From Nocardia cyriacigeorgica NBRC 100375 (GTDB lineage: Bacteria > Actinomycetota > Actinomycetes > Mycobacteriales > Mycobacteriaceae): a DNA stretch of 48,696 nt. The DNA is taken from positions 1 to 48,696 of the forward strand of contig NZ_BAFY01000179.1 in NCBI RefSeq assembly GCF_000308555.1, written 5' to 3'. The notes beneath the pieces are model-generated. The model was not told where the DNA came from and searched no databases. It was given only the letters and a program-made list of their open reading frames with translations. The position numbers were made by a program, and so were the translations under genes. Shown here in pieces: positions 38,601 to 45,315 of the stretch; positions within the stretch are counted from its first letter, which is position 1; every line of letters starts with the position of its first letter.

Positions 38601-39890
38601 ATGCACGAGACACAATCGACGTTGGGTTCGATGCTGGGGAAAGCCCGCCTCGATGCGGGGATGACCCAACAGGCGGTCGCCAGTCAGTGCCGTGTTTCCC
38701 GCTCCTACATCGCCCATATCGAAGCCGGGCGAGCAACGCCGCCGGATCGCCGGTTCTGGATGGCCGCCGATGCGGCCGTGCGCGCCGGCGGAACGCTCGT
38801 CAGCGCATACGACGCGCACACCGGGCGACGGTTCACCGTGGACCCCAACCCGGCGGACCTGCACCTGTCCCTCGACCTGAAGGCGTGGATCGACATGAAC
38901 CGACGAGAGCTGTTGAGTTTCCTCGCCGCCGCCGGGACACTTCCGGCGGCCGCGGTGCTGGCCGGGCTCGACGAGCCCGAACGCGCCCGGCTCGGGTACG
39001 CGCTCGGCGGCCGAGTCGACGAAGCCGCGATCCGCCAGCTCGAGGCGGTCTGCGATGTGACCGCCCAGCAATACGAGGCATTCGGCCCGCGAGCGGTCGC
39101 CGCGATCCGGCGCGGGCAGGCCGAGCTCGTCGAAACGCTGCTGCCCGACTGCCCTTCCAAGCTCAAACCGCGCCTGCACGCCGTGCGGGCCTCGCTGGCC
39201 CGGGTGATCGGCTGGCAAGCCTACGACGCCGGCGACATCCGCACTGCGACCACGCATTACGAGGTCGCCCGCAAAGCCGCCGACGACGCCGGAGACCCGG
39301 CACTGACCGCACTAGTGCTCTGCAACGCCTCCCTCGCCGCCACCCGCGACGGACGCCCCGGCCTCGGAGTCGACCACGCCACCGCCGCACACTGGTGGGC
39401 CACCCGCGCCGGCGACCGCCTACTCGCCGCCTACGCCCTCGACATGGCCGCCGAAGCCCACGCCGAACGCGGCGACGCACGCGAAACCCGCTCCGCCCTC
39501 GCCGAAGCCGACGACCTCGTCCACACGGCCGAATCCGACATGCCGAGCTGGGTATTCGATCGCGCGATCCACGCCGGATTCGCCTCCGAATGCCTGGTCA
39601 AACTCGGTGACCGCCAGCCCGCGGTCGACGCCGCCCGCGACTGCGTCGACCTGATCGACCCCGCCTACGCCCTCTCGCGCGGCTTCGCCGACATCGGCCT
39701 GGCCGCAGCGCTGTGCCACGCAGGCGACATCGACGAAGCAGCCGCACTCACCCGCACCACCAGCACCGTCGCCACCGCCTACGGCTCACCCCGCCTCGCC
39801 ACCGAGGTCCACGCCACCCACACAGCCCTGCGCGCTGCCGCACCCAACTCCACTGCCGTCCGCGAACTCGACGCCGCCCTCGCGGTCTGA
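38601..39890 (+). CDS. XRE-family regulator with helical-repeat C-terminal region
   Basis: 429 residues. The N-terminal Cro/C1 helix-turn-helix is at about 8-50 (LGKARLDAGMTQQAVASQCRVSRSYIAHIEAG). A linker with NRRELLSFLAAAGTLPAAAVLAG follows. The remaining ~270 residues are Ala-rich helical pairs (e.g. YEVARKAADDAGDPALTALVLCNASLAAT, HAERGDARETRSALAEADDLVHT) of the TPR kind that bind peptides or partners. GGGG lies six bases before the ATG at 38601; the frame opens earlier but without a ribosome site. It is divergent from the fusion enzyme gene and very probably regulates it. Confidence 0.88.
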   Translation: MHETQSTLGSMLGKARLDAGMTQQAVASQCRVSRSYIAHIEAGRATPPDRRFWMAADAAVRAGGTLVSAYDAHTGRRFTVDPNPADLHLSLDLKAWIDMNRRELLSFLAAAGTLPAAAVLAGLDEPERARLGYALGGRVDEAAIRQLEAVCDVTAQQYEAFGPRAVAAIRRGQAELVETLLPDCPSKLKPRLHAVRASLARVIGWQAYDAGDIRTATTHYEVARKAADDAGDPALTALVLCNASLAATRDGRPGLGVDHATAAHWWATRAGDRLLAAYALDMAAEAHAERGDARETRSALAEADDLVHTAESDMPSWVFDRAIHAGFASECLVKLGDRQPAVDAARDCVDLIDPAYALSRGFADIGLAAALCHAGDIDEAAALTRTTSTVATAYGSPRLATEVHATHTALRAAAPNSTAVRELDAALAV

Positions 39891-39917
39891 CGTCCGCGGG
39901 CGCGGCCCGCGGACGTC
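39889..39917. terminator. Terminator overlapping the XRE stop codon
   Basis: A perfect 13-bp stem (GACGTCCGCGGGC and its complement) with a three-base loop begins inside the stop codon of the XRE gene. Confidence 0.85.
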
Positions 39918-40145
39918 GCATGGTGGCCTCGATGCGGCCGGCACAGGGCGGCTTCGCCTGTTGGTGTCCACCGGCGGGCGTCTTCGGGGGCCGAGATGTT
40001 GGACAACTGTCATGCCCCGTTCAAGGTGGCGCTCGCCTATCGCGGCTTGTGATGTCCGGTTGCGTGCAGGTAAGCCAGTGTGCCCCAGTACTTGTTGCCG
40101 CCCCGTCAGACTTCACGGGGCTTAGGCACACATATTCGACGTTCC
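39918..40145. other. Intergenic stretch with one hairpin
   Basis: No gene supported. It contains a 7-bp hairpin (GCCCCGT at 40100-40106 and ACGGGGC at 40115-40121) that could end a leftward transcript. Another 149 bases between 40314 and 40462 also show no feature. Confidence 0.4.
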
Positions 40146-40313
40146 CTATCGGGGCAGAATTCGCTTCCTATCACCAGCTGACCAGGACAGCTCCCAGGTC
40201 ACGCGCGTTCCCATCTCCCACGTGCCCCGCCAGAGCGCAACCAGCGCTACGTATGCGCAGGTCAGAACGATATGAGAGAAGGTGAAGCTGGACCAGGCCA
40301 GAAACCAGGTCAC
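40146..40313 (-). CDS. Possible 55-residue membrane protein or fragment
   Basis: Minus-strand frame from a GTG at 40313: TWFLAWSSFTFSHIVLTCAY then VALVALWRGTWEMGTRVTWE and a charged end. One long hydrophobic segment rich in Trp and Phe looks like a true membrane span, and the competing frames are poorer. There is no ribosome site, and a stop lies upstream in frame, so it may be the end of a decayed gene downstream of the membrane-protein gene at 40463-40984. Confidence 0.3.
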   Translation of the reverse strand: MTWFLAWSSFTFSHIVLTCAYVALVALWRGTWEMGTRVTWELSWSAGDRKRILPR

Positions 40314-40462
40314 GGGTCGCAGATTCGTGCCCTAGGGTGCTCGCTCCAGCTAACGACACCCAAGATCGATACAGCGCCGACAAGCAGCCGTGTCCGCTGC
40401 TTTTGCACGGAGCCGGTCGCGTGCTTCACGCAACCTGGTCGGTGGTTGAAACCTGGGCCGAA

Positions 40463-40984
40463 TCACCGCGCGACTCGCCCTTCTGCTGCGGCCTGTCGTG
40501 CGCGTAGCCCATACGGCGTGAGGCCACGAGGCTTGAAGACCGCCAGGATCATCGCACCAGCCAGAACCATAGCAGCGGCTGCGCAGTGGACAACGAAAGT
40601 CGGCGCCCGTAACTCAGTCAGTGTTGAGGATGGGCGCGCCGCGACGGCGGCATAGTGGTCGACCGTGCGGGTGTAAAGGATCAGGATAGCCGTCGCCACC
40701 ACGTTGAGCATGAGTTTGAACAGCACCCAGTAATGACGGACCAGACCCCATGGTGTGCCAAGGGATTGAACGATGCCCGTCAATAGCGAACCGACCGATA
40801 GCGGCACCAGCACCCACCACGCGAGTGGTCGGACGACGAGATCGATCGCACGCACCACCTGCACGTCGGAACTAGTGATCCCGACGATGGCCAAGGTCAA
40901 GAACGTGAGAACCGCGCCGAGCCACCCGACCGAGCTGCTGACGTGAACCGTGAGGGCAAGTTTTCGCCCGCGCGGGCTCAGCAC
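40463..40984 (-). CDS. Four-span integral membrane protein (DUF2269-like)
   Basis: 173 residues with four hydrophobic segments: LTVHVSSSVGWLGAVLTFLTLAIV (about 10-33), PLAWWVLVPLSVGSLLTGIVQ (about 53-74), YWVLFKLMLNVVATAILILY (about 85-104) and FVVHCAAAAMVLAGAMILAVF (about 129-149). His residues recur at the membrane face (HVSSS, RHYWVL, VHCAAA), which in related families can bind haem or metal; this is only suggestive. The start is GTG at 40984, overlapping the upstream small gene by seven bases. Confidence 0.75.
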   Translation of the reverse strand: MLSPRGRKLALTVHVSSSVGWLGAVLTFLTLAIVGITSSDVQVVRAIDLVVRPLAWWVLVPLSVGSLLTGIVQSLGTPWGLVRHYWVLFKLMLNVVATAILILYTRTVDHYAAVAARPSSTLTELRAPTFVVHCAAAAMVLAGAMILAVFKPRGLTPYGLRARQAAAEGRVAR

Positions 40985-41169
40985 CGCACGAGCTCGTCAG
41001 TGGTTGGCGCCGCGGCCAACTGAGCGTGTCGCCCCGGCCCGTGCTGACCACCGCTGACGAGCAGTCCGACAACGAGCAGCGCCACTAGGAGCGCGACGAC
41101 GACTCCGGTCACTTTCACCCAGCGGGGCGTTCTCAGGCCGTGGGCACGTTGCGGTGAGCTGTTGGTCAT
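40978..41169 (-). CDS. Small single-span membrane protein
   Basis: 63 residues from the ATG at 41169 (MTNSSPQRAHG), with AAAGGG about seven bases upstream; a longer start at 41205 lacks one. A basic stretch (RTPRWVK) precedes one span (VTGVVVALLVALLVVGLLVSGG), then a His-containing external or luminal tail. It overlaps the four-span gene and is probably co-transcribed with it from the divergent promoter shared with the TetR gene. Confidence 0.65.
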   Translation of the reverse strand: MTNSSPQRAHGLRTPRWVKVTGVVVALLVALLVVGLLVSGGQHGPGRHAQLAAAPTTDELVRC

Positions 41170-41266
41170 CAGGAGCCCTTTCGGTTCGAGCGTCATTTCC
41201 TTCAAGACAATATGTCGCTATAATAAACAGTCTGTCTACAACGATGGCAGGATGTAACCTGGGCGG
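41170..41266. promoter_or_regulatory. Divergent promoter region with TATAAT and short dyads
   Basis: Contains a consensus TATAAT (41219-41224), the 11-bp palindrome GACAATATGTC (41206-41216) and an outer pair AGACA/TGTCT that encloses the -10 region. It lies between the TetR gene and the leftward membrane genes, so it is the probable TetR target, controlling both directions. Confidence 0.45.
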
Positions 41267-41845
41267 GTGCCGAAGTTGTGGAGCGAGACGATTGATTCGC
41301 ACCGTCGCACGGTGCGTGAATCGATCCTCGACGCTGCCGCACGGTTGGCGATCGAGCACGGAGTGGCGTCGGTGACGATGTCGCGGATCGCCGAGCAGGC
41401 CGGGATCGGGCGGGCAACGCTGTACAAGTACTTCCCCGACGTAGGCTCGATTCTTGCCGCCTGGCATGAGCGCCAGGTCGGTCACCACTTGGAGCAGCTG
41501 GCGGTGGTGAGCGAGGCCGAGGCCGACCCGACGCAACGACTGGATGTCCTGTTGGGCACCTATGCGCAAATTCTTCGCGAATCCAGGCACCGTCACGACA
41601 GCGATCTAGGCGCGATGGTGCACCACAGCGGCCCGCACGTCGACCACGCCGAACAACGACTACGCCAGTTGATGACAGATGCGGTGGCCGCTGCGGCGGC
41701 GGCGGGCACGGTGAGGACGGATGCACCCGCGGGTGAGCTGGCAAACTACTGCTTGCATGCGTTGGATGCTGCGGTCTCGGCATCGTCGGACGCCGCGGTA
41801 GCCCGACTGATCACAGTGATCCGGGCCGGTTTGGAACCCGCCTGA
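41267..41845 (+). CDS. TetR-family transcriptional regulator
   Basis: 192 residues. The DNA-binding domain reads RESILDAAARLAIEHGVASVTMSRIAEQAGIGRATLYKYFPD; a helical sensor domain follows with several His residues (ESRHRHDSDLGAMVHHSGPHVDH at about 105-127), which might bind metal. The start is GTG at 41267. It is divergent from the small membrane genes and is followed by the methionine-rich microprotein after 94 bases. Confidence 0.92.
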   Translation: MPKLWSETIDSHRRTVRESILDAAARLAIEHGVASVTMSRIAEQAGIGRATLYKYFPDVGSILAAWHERQVGHHLEQLAVVSEAEADPTQRLDVLLGTYAQILRESRHRHDSDLGAMVHHSGPHVDHAEQRLRQLMTDAVAAAAAAGTVRTDAPAGELANYCLHALDAAVSASSDAAVARLITVIRAGLEPA

Positions 41846-41939
41846 TCAGACATTGATTTCGGAACCGGGCGGGGCGGAATATTTCCAGCAATCGGAGGTA
41901 GTCGGTCTGCGTGGGGGTTTGCGCGAGGAGGTGAACGTG

Positions 41940-42017
41940 ATGCTCGGGATGTGTATGCAGATGATGAATATGCTCCGCGACATGTGGAACATGATGTTCC
42001 CGTCCATGCCGATGTGA
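41940..42017 (+). CDS. Methionine-rich 25-residue microprotein, candidate copper ligand
   Basis: Too short for ordinary gene calling. GGAGG lies eight bases before an ATG (five before an alternative GTG at 41937), part of the strong site GAGGAGGTGAAC. The peptide has 11 methionines in 25 residues (positions 1, 4, 6, 8, 9, 11, 15, 18, 19, 23, 25) and one cysteine (5), ending MFPSMPM. Methionine clusters bind Cu(I). It stands between a TetR gene and a DUF305 lipoprotein gene within a copper-gene region, so a copper-binding or sensing role is inferred. It could be secreted or intracellular; no signal peptide is visible. Confidence 0.62.
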   Translation: MLGMCMQMMNMLRDMWNMMFPSMPM

Positions 42018-42159
42018 ACCGGGCGCCAGCGATAGGCTGTGCTGTGCAGCGCCGTCAGCCGGGTGCCGGCCGATATTCTCCGCGGGCCAGGTCTTGGTCC
42101 GCGGTCGGCTGTCTGTCTTTCGACATGCAAGGTCATGTCCCGACTCCCGAGGAGTTCAC

Positions 42160-42780
42160 ATGTCTCGACGTTCCATCATCGCTCGAAGGCTCATTCCGTG
42201 TGTTGGATTGGTAGCCCTGGTCGTGGCCGGCTGCGGGAATGACGACGATGCCACACCGGTCCATCATTCCTCCACGACTTCGGCCGACTCTGCGACTGCG
42301 GCAACCGGCATCGCCCCTGCGGGCACCTTCAACGATGCCGATGTGACGTTCTTGCAGATGATGTATCCGCACCATGACCAGGCCGTGGAGATGGCCGAGC
42401 TGGTGCCAACGCGATCCCAGGATCAGCAGGTCATCGACCTCGCAGCCGGGATCAAAGCAGCTCAGCAGCCTGAGATGACCCAGATTCAATCCCTGCTGGC
42501 CAGTGCCGGAAAGCCGGACCCCGCCGACGGCACGATGAACCACGACATGCCCGGCATGATGTCGCCGGAGCAGATGTCCTCGCTCGGGGCGATGTCGGGG
42601 CCCGAGTTCGACAAGATGTGGTTGCAGATGATGATCGACCATCACCGCGGAGCGGTGGAGATGGCCCAAACCGAGATCGCCTCCGGAACCAACCCCCAGG
42701 CAAAACAAATGGCTGAAACCATCGTCGCCACACAGCAGCAAGAGATCGCCCAGATGGAAACACTTCTGGGACAAAAGTGA
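42160..42780 (+). CDS. DUF305 lipoprotein
   Basis: 206 residues starting MSRRSIIARR with GAGGAG about five bases upstream. A lipobox (VALVVAGC) sets the mature cysteine near residue 25, so the protein is anchored outside the membrane. Two DUF305 halves follow, each with a His-rich helix: FLQMMYPHHDQAVEMAEL and WLQMMIDHHRGAVEMAQTE; between them is a Met/His segment (MNHDMPGMMSPEQMSSLGAM). The fold is ferritin-like and often linked to copper resistance; the histidines and methionines are likely metal ligands. Confidence 0.93.
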   Translation: MSRRSIIARRLIPCVGLVALVVAGCGNDDDATPVHHSSTTSADSATAATGIAPAGTFNDADVTFLQMMYPHHDQAVEMAELVPTRSQDQQVIDLAAGIKAAQQPEMTQIQSLLASAGKPDPADGTMNHDMPGMMSPEQMSSLGAMSGPEFDKMWLQMMIDHHRGAVEMAQTEIASGTNPQAKQMAETIVATQQQEIAQMETLLGQK

Positions 42781-42950
42781 GCCCGTCCGGCCCGCTCGCG
42801 AAGCCCTGGCAGCCTCCCTTGCTATACGGGGCGTGGGACATGCGGGGTCGGAGCGCCGCTGGGTGGTCGGCGCAGTTCGTCGCTTTGCAGCTCGGCCGAG
42901 CGACTTGGTCGGCAGAACTCACCACCGGGACGGCCGTGCTGTCGGCCTAG
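42777..42950 (+). CDS. Possible 57-residue protein coupled to the DUF305 gene
   Basis: The GTG at 42777 overlaps the DUF305 stop (GTGA), a standard coupling. The frame encodes VSPSGPLAKPWQPPLLYGAW and continues DMRGRSAAGWSAQFVALQLG. It is short, has no recognised motif, and could be a chance frame, but the overlap and the tryptophan-rich N-terminus favour a real gene or the start of a broken one. Confidence 0.35.
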   Translation: MSPSGPLAKPWQPPLLYGAWDMRGRSAAGWSAQFVALQLGRATWSAELTTGTAVLSA

Positions 42951-43152
42951 TTATCACAGTGCTCGGCGCTGCATTCGGATGCCCGATAGGCATGACGGAA
43001 ACGACTGGCCACCGCCGCCGGATCAACGAGCCGCCTACGTTGCTCTCCGGTGTTCGTAATCGGCGTGGGCGAAGGTCAATCCCCACATATCCAGCCCCGA
43101 GGTGTCGTGCCGGATATGCGGGATCGGCCGCCCGGGTTCGCCGAGTCGGTGA

Positions 43153-43557
43153 TCAGCCGAGGGCCGCTATCAGCTCCCGGCACGCCGCTTCACAGCGCCG
43201 GCATGCCTGCGCGCAGACACGGCAGTGTTCGTGAGCGGTATGGCGTTCGCATTCATCGGCGCAACTCGCGCACGCGGTCGCGCACGCCTCGAGAAACGCC
43301 CGGGTCAAGTTCGCGTCGTAACCGGTGTGACGAGACACAACCCTTCCCGTCGTGTCGCAGATGTCGGCGCAGTCGAGATCTGACCTGATGCACTTGACCA
43401 GCTCGGCCACGCCCGGCTCGCTCAAACAGGCATCAGCGCACGCGGTACACGCCTGTGCGCATTCGAAACATCGCTCGATGCACGTAGCGAGCACGTTCCG
43501 GTCGACCCGGCCGAGATCGGCCGGATACGAGTCGAGCAGTTCAGCGACGGTACCCAT
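43153..43557 (-). CDS. Four-helix-bundle copper-binding protein (Csp-type, DUF326)
   Basis: 134 residues with 18 cysteines in a helical C-x-x-C / C-x-x-x-C rhythm (CIERCFECAQACTACADAC, CIRSDLDCADIC, CATACASCADECERH, CRVCAQACRRCEAAC). The family (Csp copper-storage proteins) lines the core of a four-helix bundle with Cys that bind many Cu(I) ions. No signal peptide is present, so it is the cytosolic type. The ATG at 43557 has GAGGAGGAAATTC upstream. It stands alone on the minus strand between copper-related genes, and its own promoter lies to the right. Confidence 0.94.
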   Translation of the reverse strand: MGTVAELLDSYPADLGRVDRNVLATCIERCFECAQACTACADACLSEPGVAELVKCIRSDLDCADICDTTGRVVSRHTGYDANLTRAFLEACATACASCADECERHTAHEHCRVCAQACRRCEAACRELIAALG

Positions 43558-43811
43558 GAATTTCCTCCTCGACGACAAGTCCAGCTGGTCGTCAGTGCAT
43601 TACCCGGCTGCCCGGGCATAAAACCGGCCCGCCGCGGCGGATCGGCTGAGTCAACCGGTCCCGCACATCGGCCCCCACGCAGGCTCATGACTGGCGTCGA
43701 GTCAGTACATGGCGGGCGCCACACTTCGGAACGGTTGCCTTACCCCTGACTCATATCTACAGCCTTACTACGTAGATACCGTGCCCCATTCGAACACGCC
43801 GAGATCTGGCA
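43558..43811. promoter_or_regulatory. Promoter region of the Csp gene with dyad symmetry
   Basis: No gene. The inverted repeat TATCTAC (43754-43760) and GTAGATA (43772-43778) is near TACTACGTAG, a BlaI-like dyad. TTACCCCTGAC at about 43740 resembles half of a CsoR-type site. Both could control the copper-storage gene. Confidence 0.35.
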
Positions 43812-44033
43812 AAGACCGTCGTCAACGCCGCCCGCGGTGGCCTGATCGACGAGCAGGCCCTGGCCGACGCCATCAAATCCGGCCACGGCCGTGCCGCCGG
43901 GCCGGGCGTGCTGGAGACCGCCCCATGCACCGACAGCCCGCTATTCGAGCTGCCCGAGGTCGTCGCGACCCCGCACCTGGGCGCTCCAACCGCCAAGGCC
44001 CAGGAGCGCGTGGGCACCACTGTCGCCAAGTCG
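43812..44033 (+). pseudogene. serA: Fragment of a D-3-phosphoglycerate dehydrogenase gene
   Basis: The frame reads KTVVNAARGGLIDEQALADA, then GVLETAPCTDSPLFELPEVV and ATPHLGAPTAKAQERVGTTV, a clear match to the middle of SerA as I know it (VNAARGGLIDE / PCTDSPLFELP / TPHLGAST). Only about 74 of some 530 residues remain, there is no start, and the homology ends at AKS before unrelated sequence. It is therefore a non-functional fragment. A GTAGATACC repeat flanks the block on both sides (43772 and 44105). Confidence 0.8.
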
Positions 44034-44109
44034 GATCGCTCACTGGAATTGGGGACGCCTTGGCCTTTTGCCGCACGCAGGAGGTGTGGGGATTGTCACG
44101 TCAAGTAGA

Positions 44110-44124
44110 TACCCTACGGGGGTA
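44110..44124. promoter_or_regulatory. CsoR/CstR-like operator
   Basis: TACCCTACGGGGGTA, arms TACCC and GGGTA around a G-rich centre, ends only 12 bases before the oxidoreductase ATG. It matches the TACCC-N5-GGGTA form of operators of the CsoR/CstR family, whose members sense copper or persulfide. The repressor gene itself is not in the window. Confidence 0.6.
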
Positions 44125-44136
44125 AGGTGTCTAGCT

Positions 44137-45315
44137 ATGAGCGGATTCGATCGAGTAGTAGTGGTAGGGGCCTCCTTGGCTGGACTGCGCGCCGTCCAAG
44201 CGCTGCGGGACGTCGGCTTCCCTGGGGAGATCACGGTTATCGGCGCGGAAGCACACCTGCCGTATAACCGTCCACCCCTGTCGAAAAGCGCGCTGGACGG
44301 CGACGACGATGTCTCACTACCGGGAGCAGAGAGTCTCGGCGACGGATGGTTGCGCGGTCGGCGCGCCACAGCGCTACGCCAACAAGACAAAACGGTCGTC
44401 CTCGACGACGGCTCTGAAGTCCCGTATGACGGGCTCGTCATAGCGACCGGCGCACGGCCACGACAGCTCGGCGAACATCCCTCGTGGGTACATACTTTGC
44501 GCACGCTCGACGACGCGCTGACACTGCGGGCGGCGCTCGCCAACTGGCCTGATCGAGTGACAATCGTCGGCGGCGGGTTCATCGGCAGCGAAGTCGCTTC
44601 CACCGCCCGACGACAGGGCTTGTCGGTAACCCTTGTCGATGCCGGTCCATACCCGATGCTCGCCACCCTCGGCCGCCACGCGGCACGCTGGCTTGCCGGC
44701 CACCACACCCGCCACGGCGTCGAACTCGTAACAGGCTCACGAGTAAGGGCGTTCGACGAAGACGGCCTTCCAGCAGTTCGACTGGAGGACGGCCGGTCCA
44801 TCCAAGCAGAGTTGGTCGTGGCCGGAATGGGCGTGGTGGCGGACACCGCCTGGCTGGAGGGAAGCGGTCTGAAACTCGATAGCGGAGTGATCGCAACGAA
44901 CACGCTCTTCGCGGAAGGAACCGACACTATAGTCGCGGCAGGCGATGTCGCACGCTGGTCCCACGACCTCTTCGCCGGGGCACTCGTTCGAGTCGAGCAC
45001 TGGGCCAACGCCAATGAGCAAGGCGCGCTCGCCGCCCGCAACCTCCTTGCCGGACCATCTGCAGCGCAGCCGTACTCGGCTGTCCCTTCGTTCGCCACTC
45101 ACATACATGGCGCCCGAATCCAGACCGCCGGCCTGCCCTACCTCGCCGATGAGGAGCGTATCGTCTTCGGTGCTGTCGAGGACGATCAGTTTGCTACCGC
45201 GTTCTTGGCGAACGGCGTTCTGGTGGGTGCGGTCGCAGTGAATGCCCACAAAGAGTTGAACCGGTTCCGGCGCGCTATCGCCGCGCGGGCGTCCTTGGGG
45301 GACATCGCTGTGTGA
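44137..45315 (+). CDS. FAD/NAD-dependent oxidoreductase (ferredoxin-reductase-like)
   Basis: 392 residues of the rubredoxin/ferredoxin NAD reductase type. FAD loop: VVVVGASLAGLRAVQALRD; NAD loop: VTIVGGGFIGSEVASTARR; then the second FAD motif TDTIVAAGDVARW and a C-terminal reductase domain. No disulfide redox pair is visible, which argues against a thioredoxin-like or CoA-disulfide role. The ATG at 44137 follows AAGGTG by about seven bases. The CsoR-like operator directly upstream suggests induction by copper or persulfide stress; the electron acceptor is unknown. Confidence 0.9.
   Translation: MSGFDRVVVVGASLAGLRAVQALRDVGFPGEITVIGAEAHLPYNRPPLSKSALDGDDDVSLPGAESLGDGWLRGRRATALRQQDKTVVLDDGSEVPYDGLVIATGARPRQLGEHPSWVHTLRTLDDALTLRAALANWPDRVTIVGGGFIGSEVASTARRQGLSVTLVDAGPYPMLATLGRHAARWLAGHHTRHGVELVTGSRVRAFDEDGLPAVRLEDGRSIQAELVVAGMGVVADTAWLEGSGLKLDSGVIATNTLFAEGTDTIVAAGDVARWSHDLFAGALVRVEHWANANEQGALAARNLLAGPSAAQPYSAVPSFATHIHGARIQTAGLPYLADEERIVFGAVEDDQFATAFLANGVLVGAVAVNAHKELNRFRRAIAARASLGDIAV

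Noticed and set aside
39713..40285. 190-codon plus-strand frame past the XRE gene
   Set aside because: Arg/His/Pro-rich shadow of the XRE gene that continues through its terminator; no ribosome site.
41846..42136. 96-codon minus-strand frame over the methionine-rich peptide
   Set aside because: No ribosome site, composition untypical, and it covers a plus-strand frame with a strong Shine-Dalgarno.
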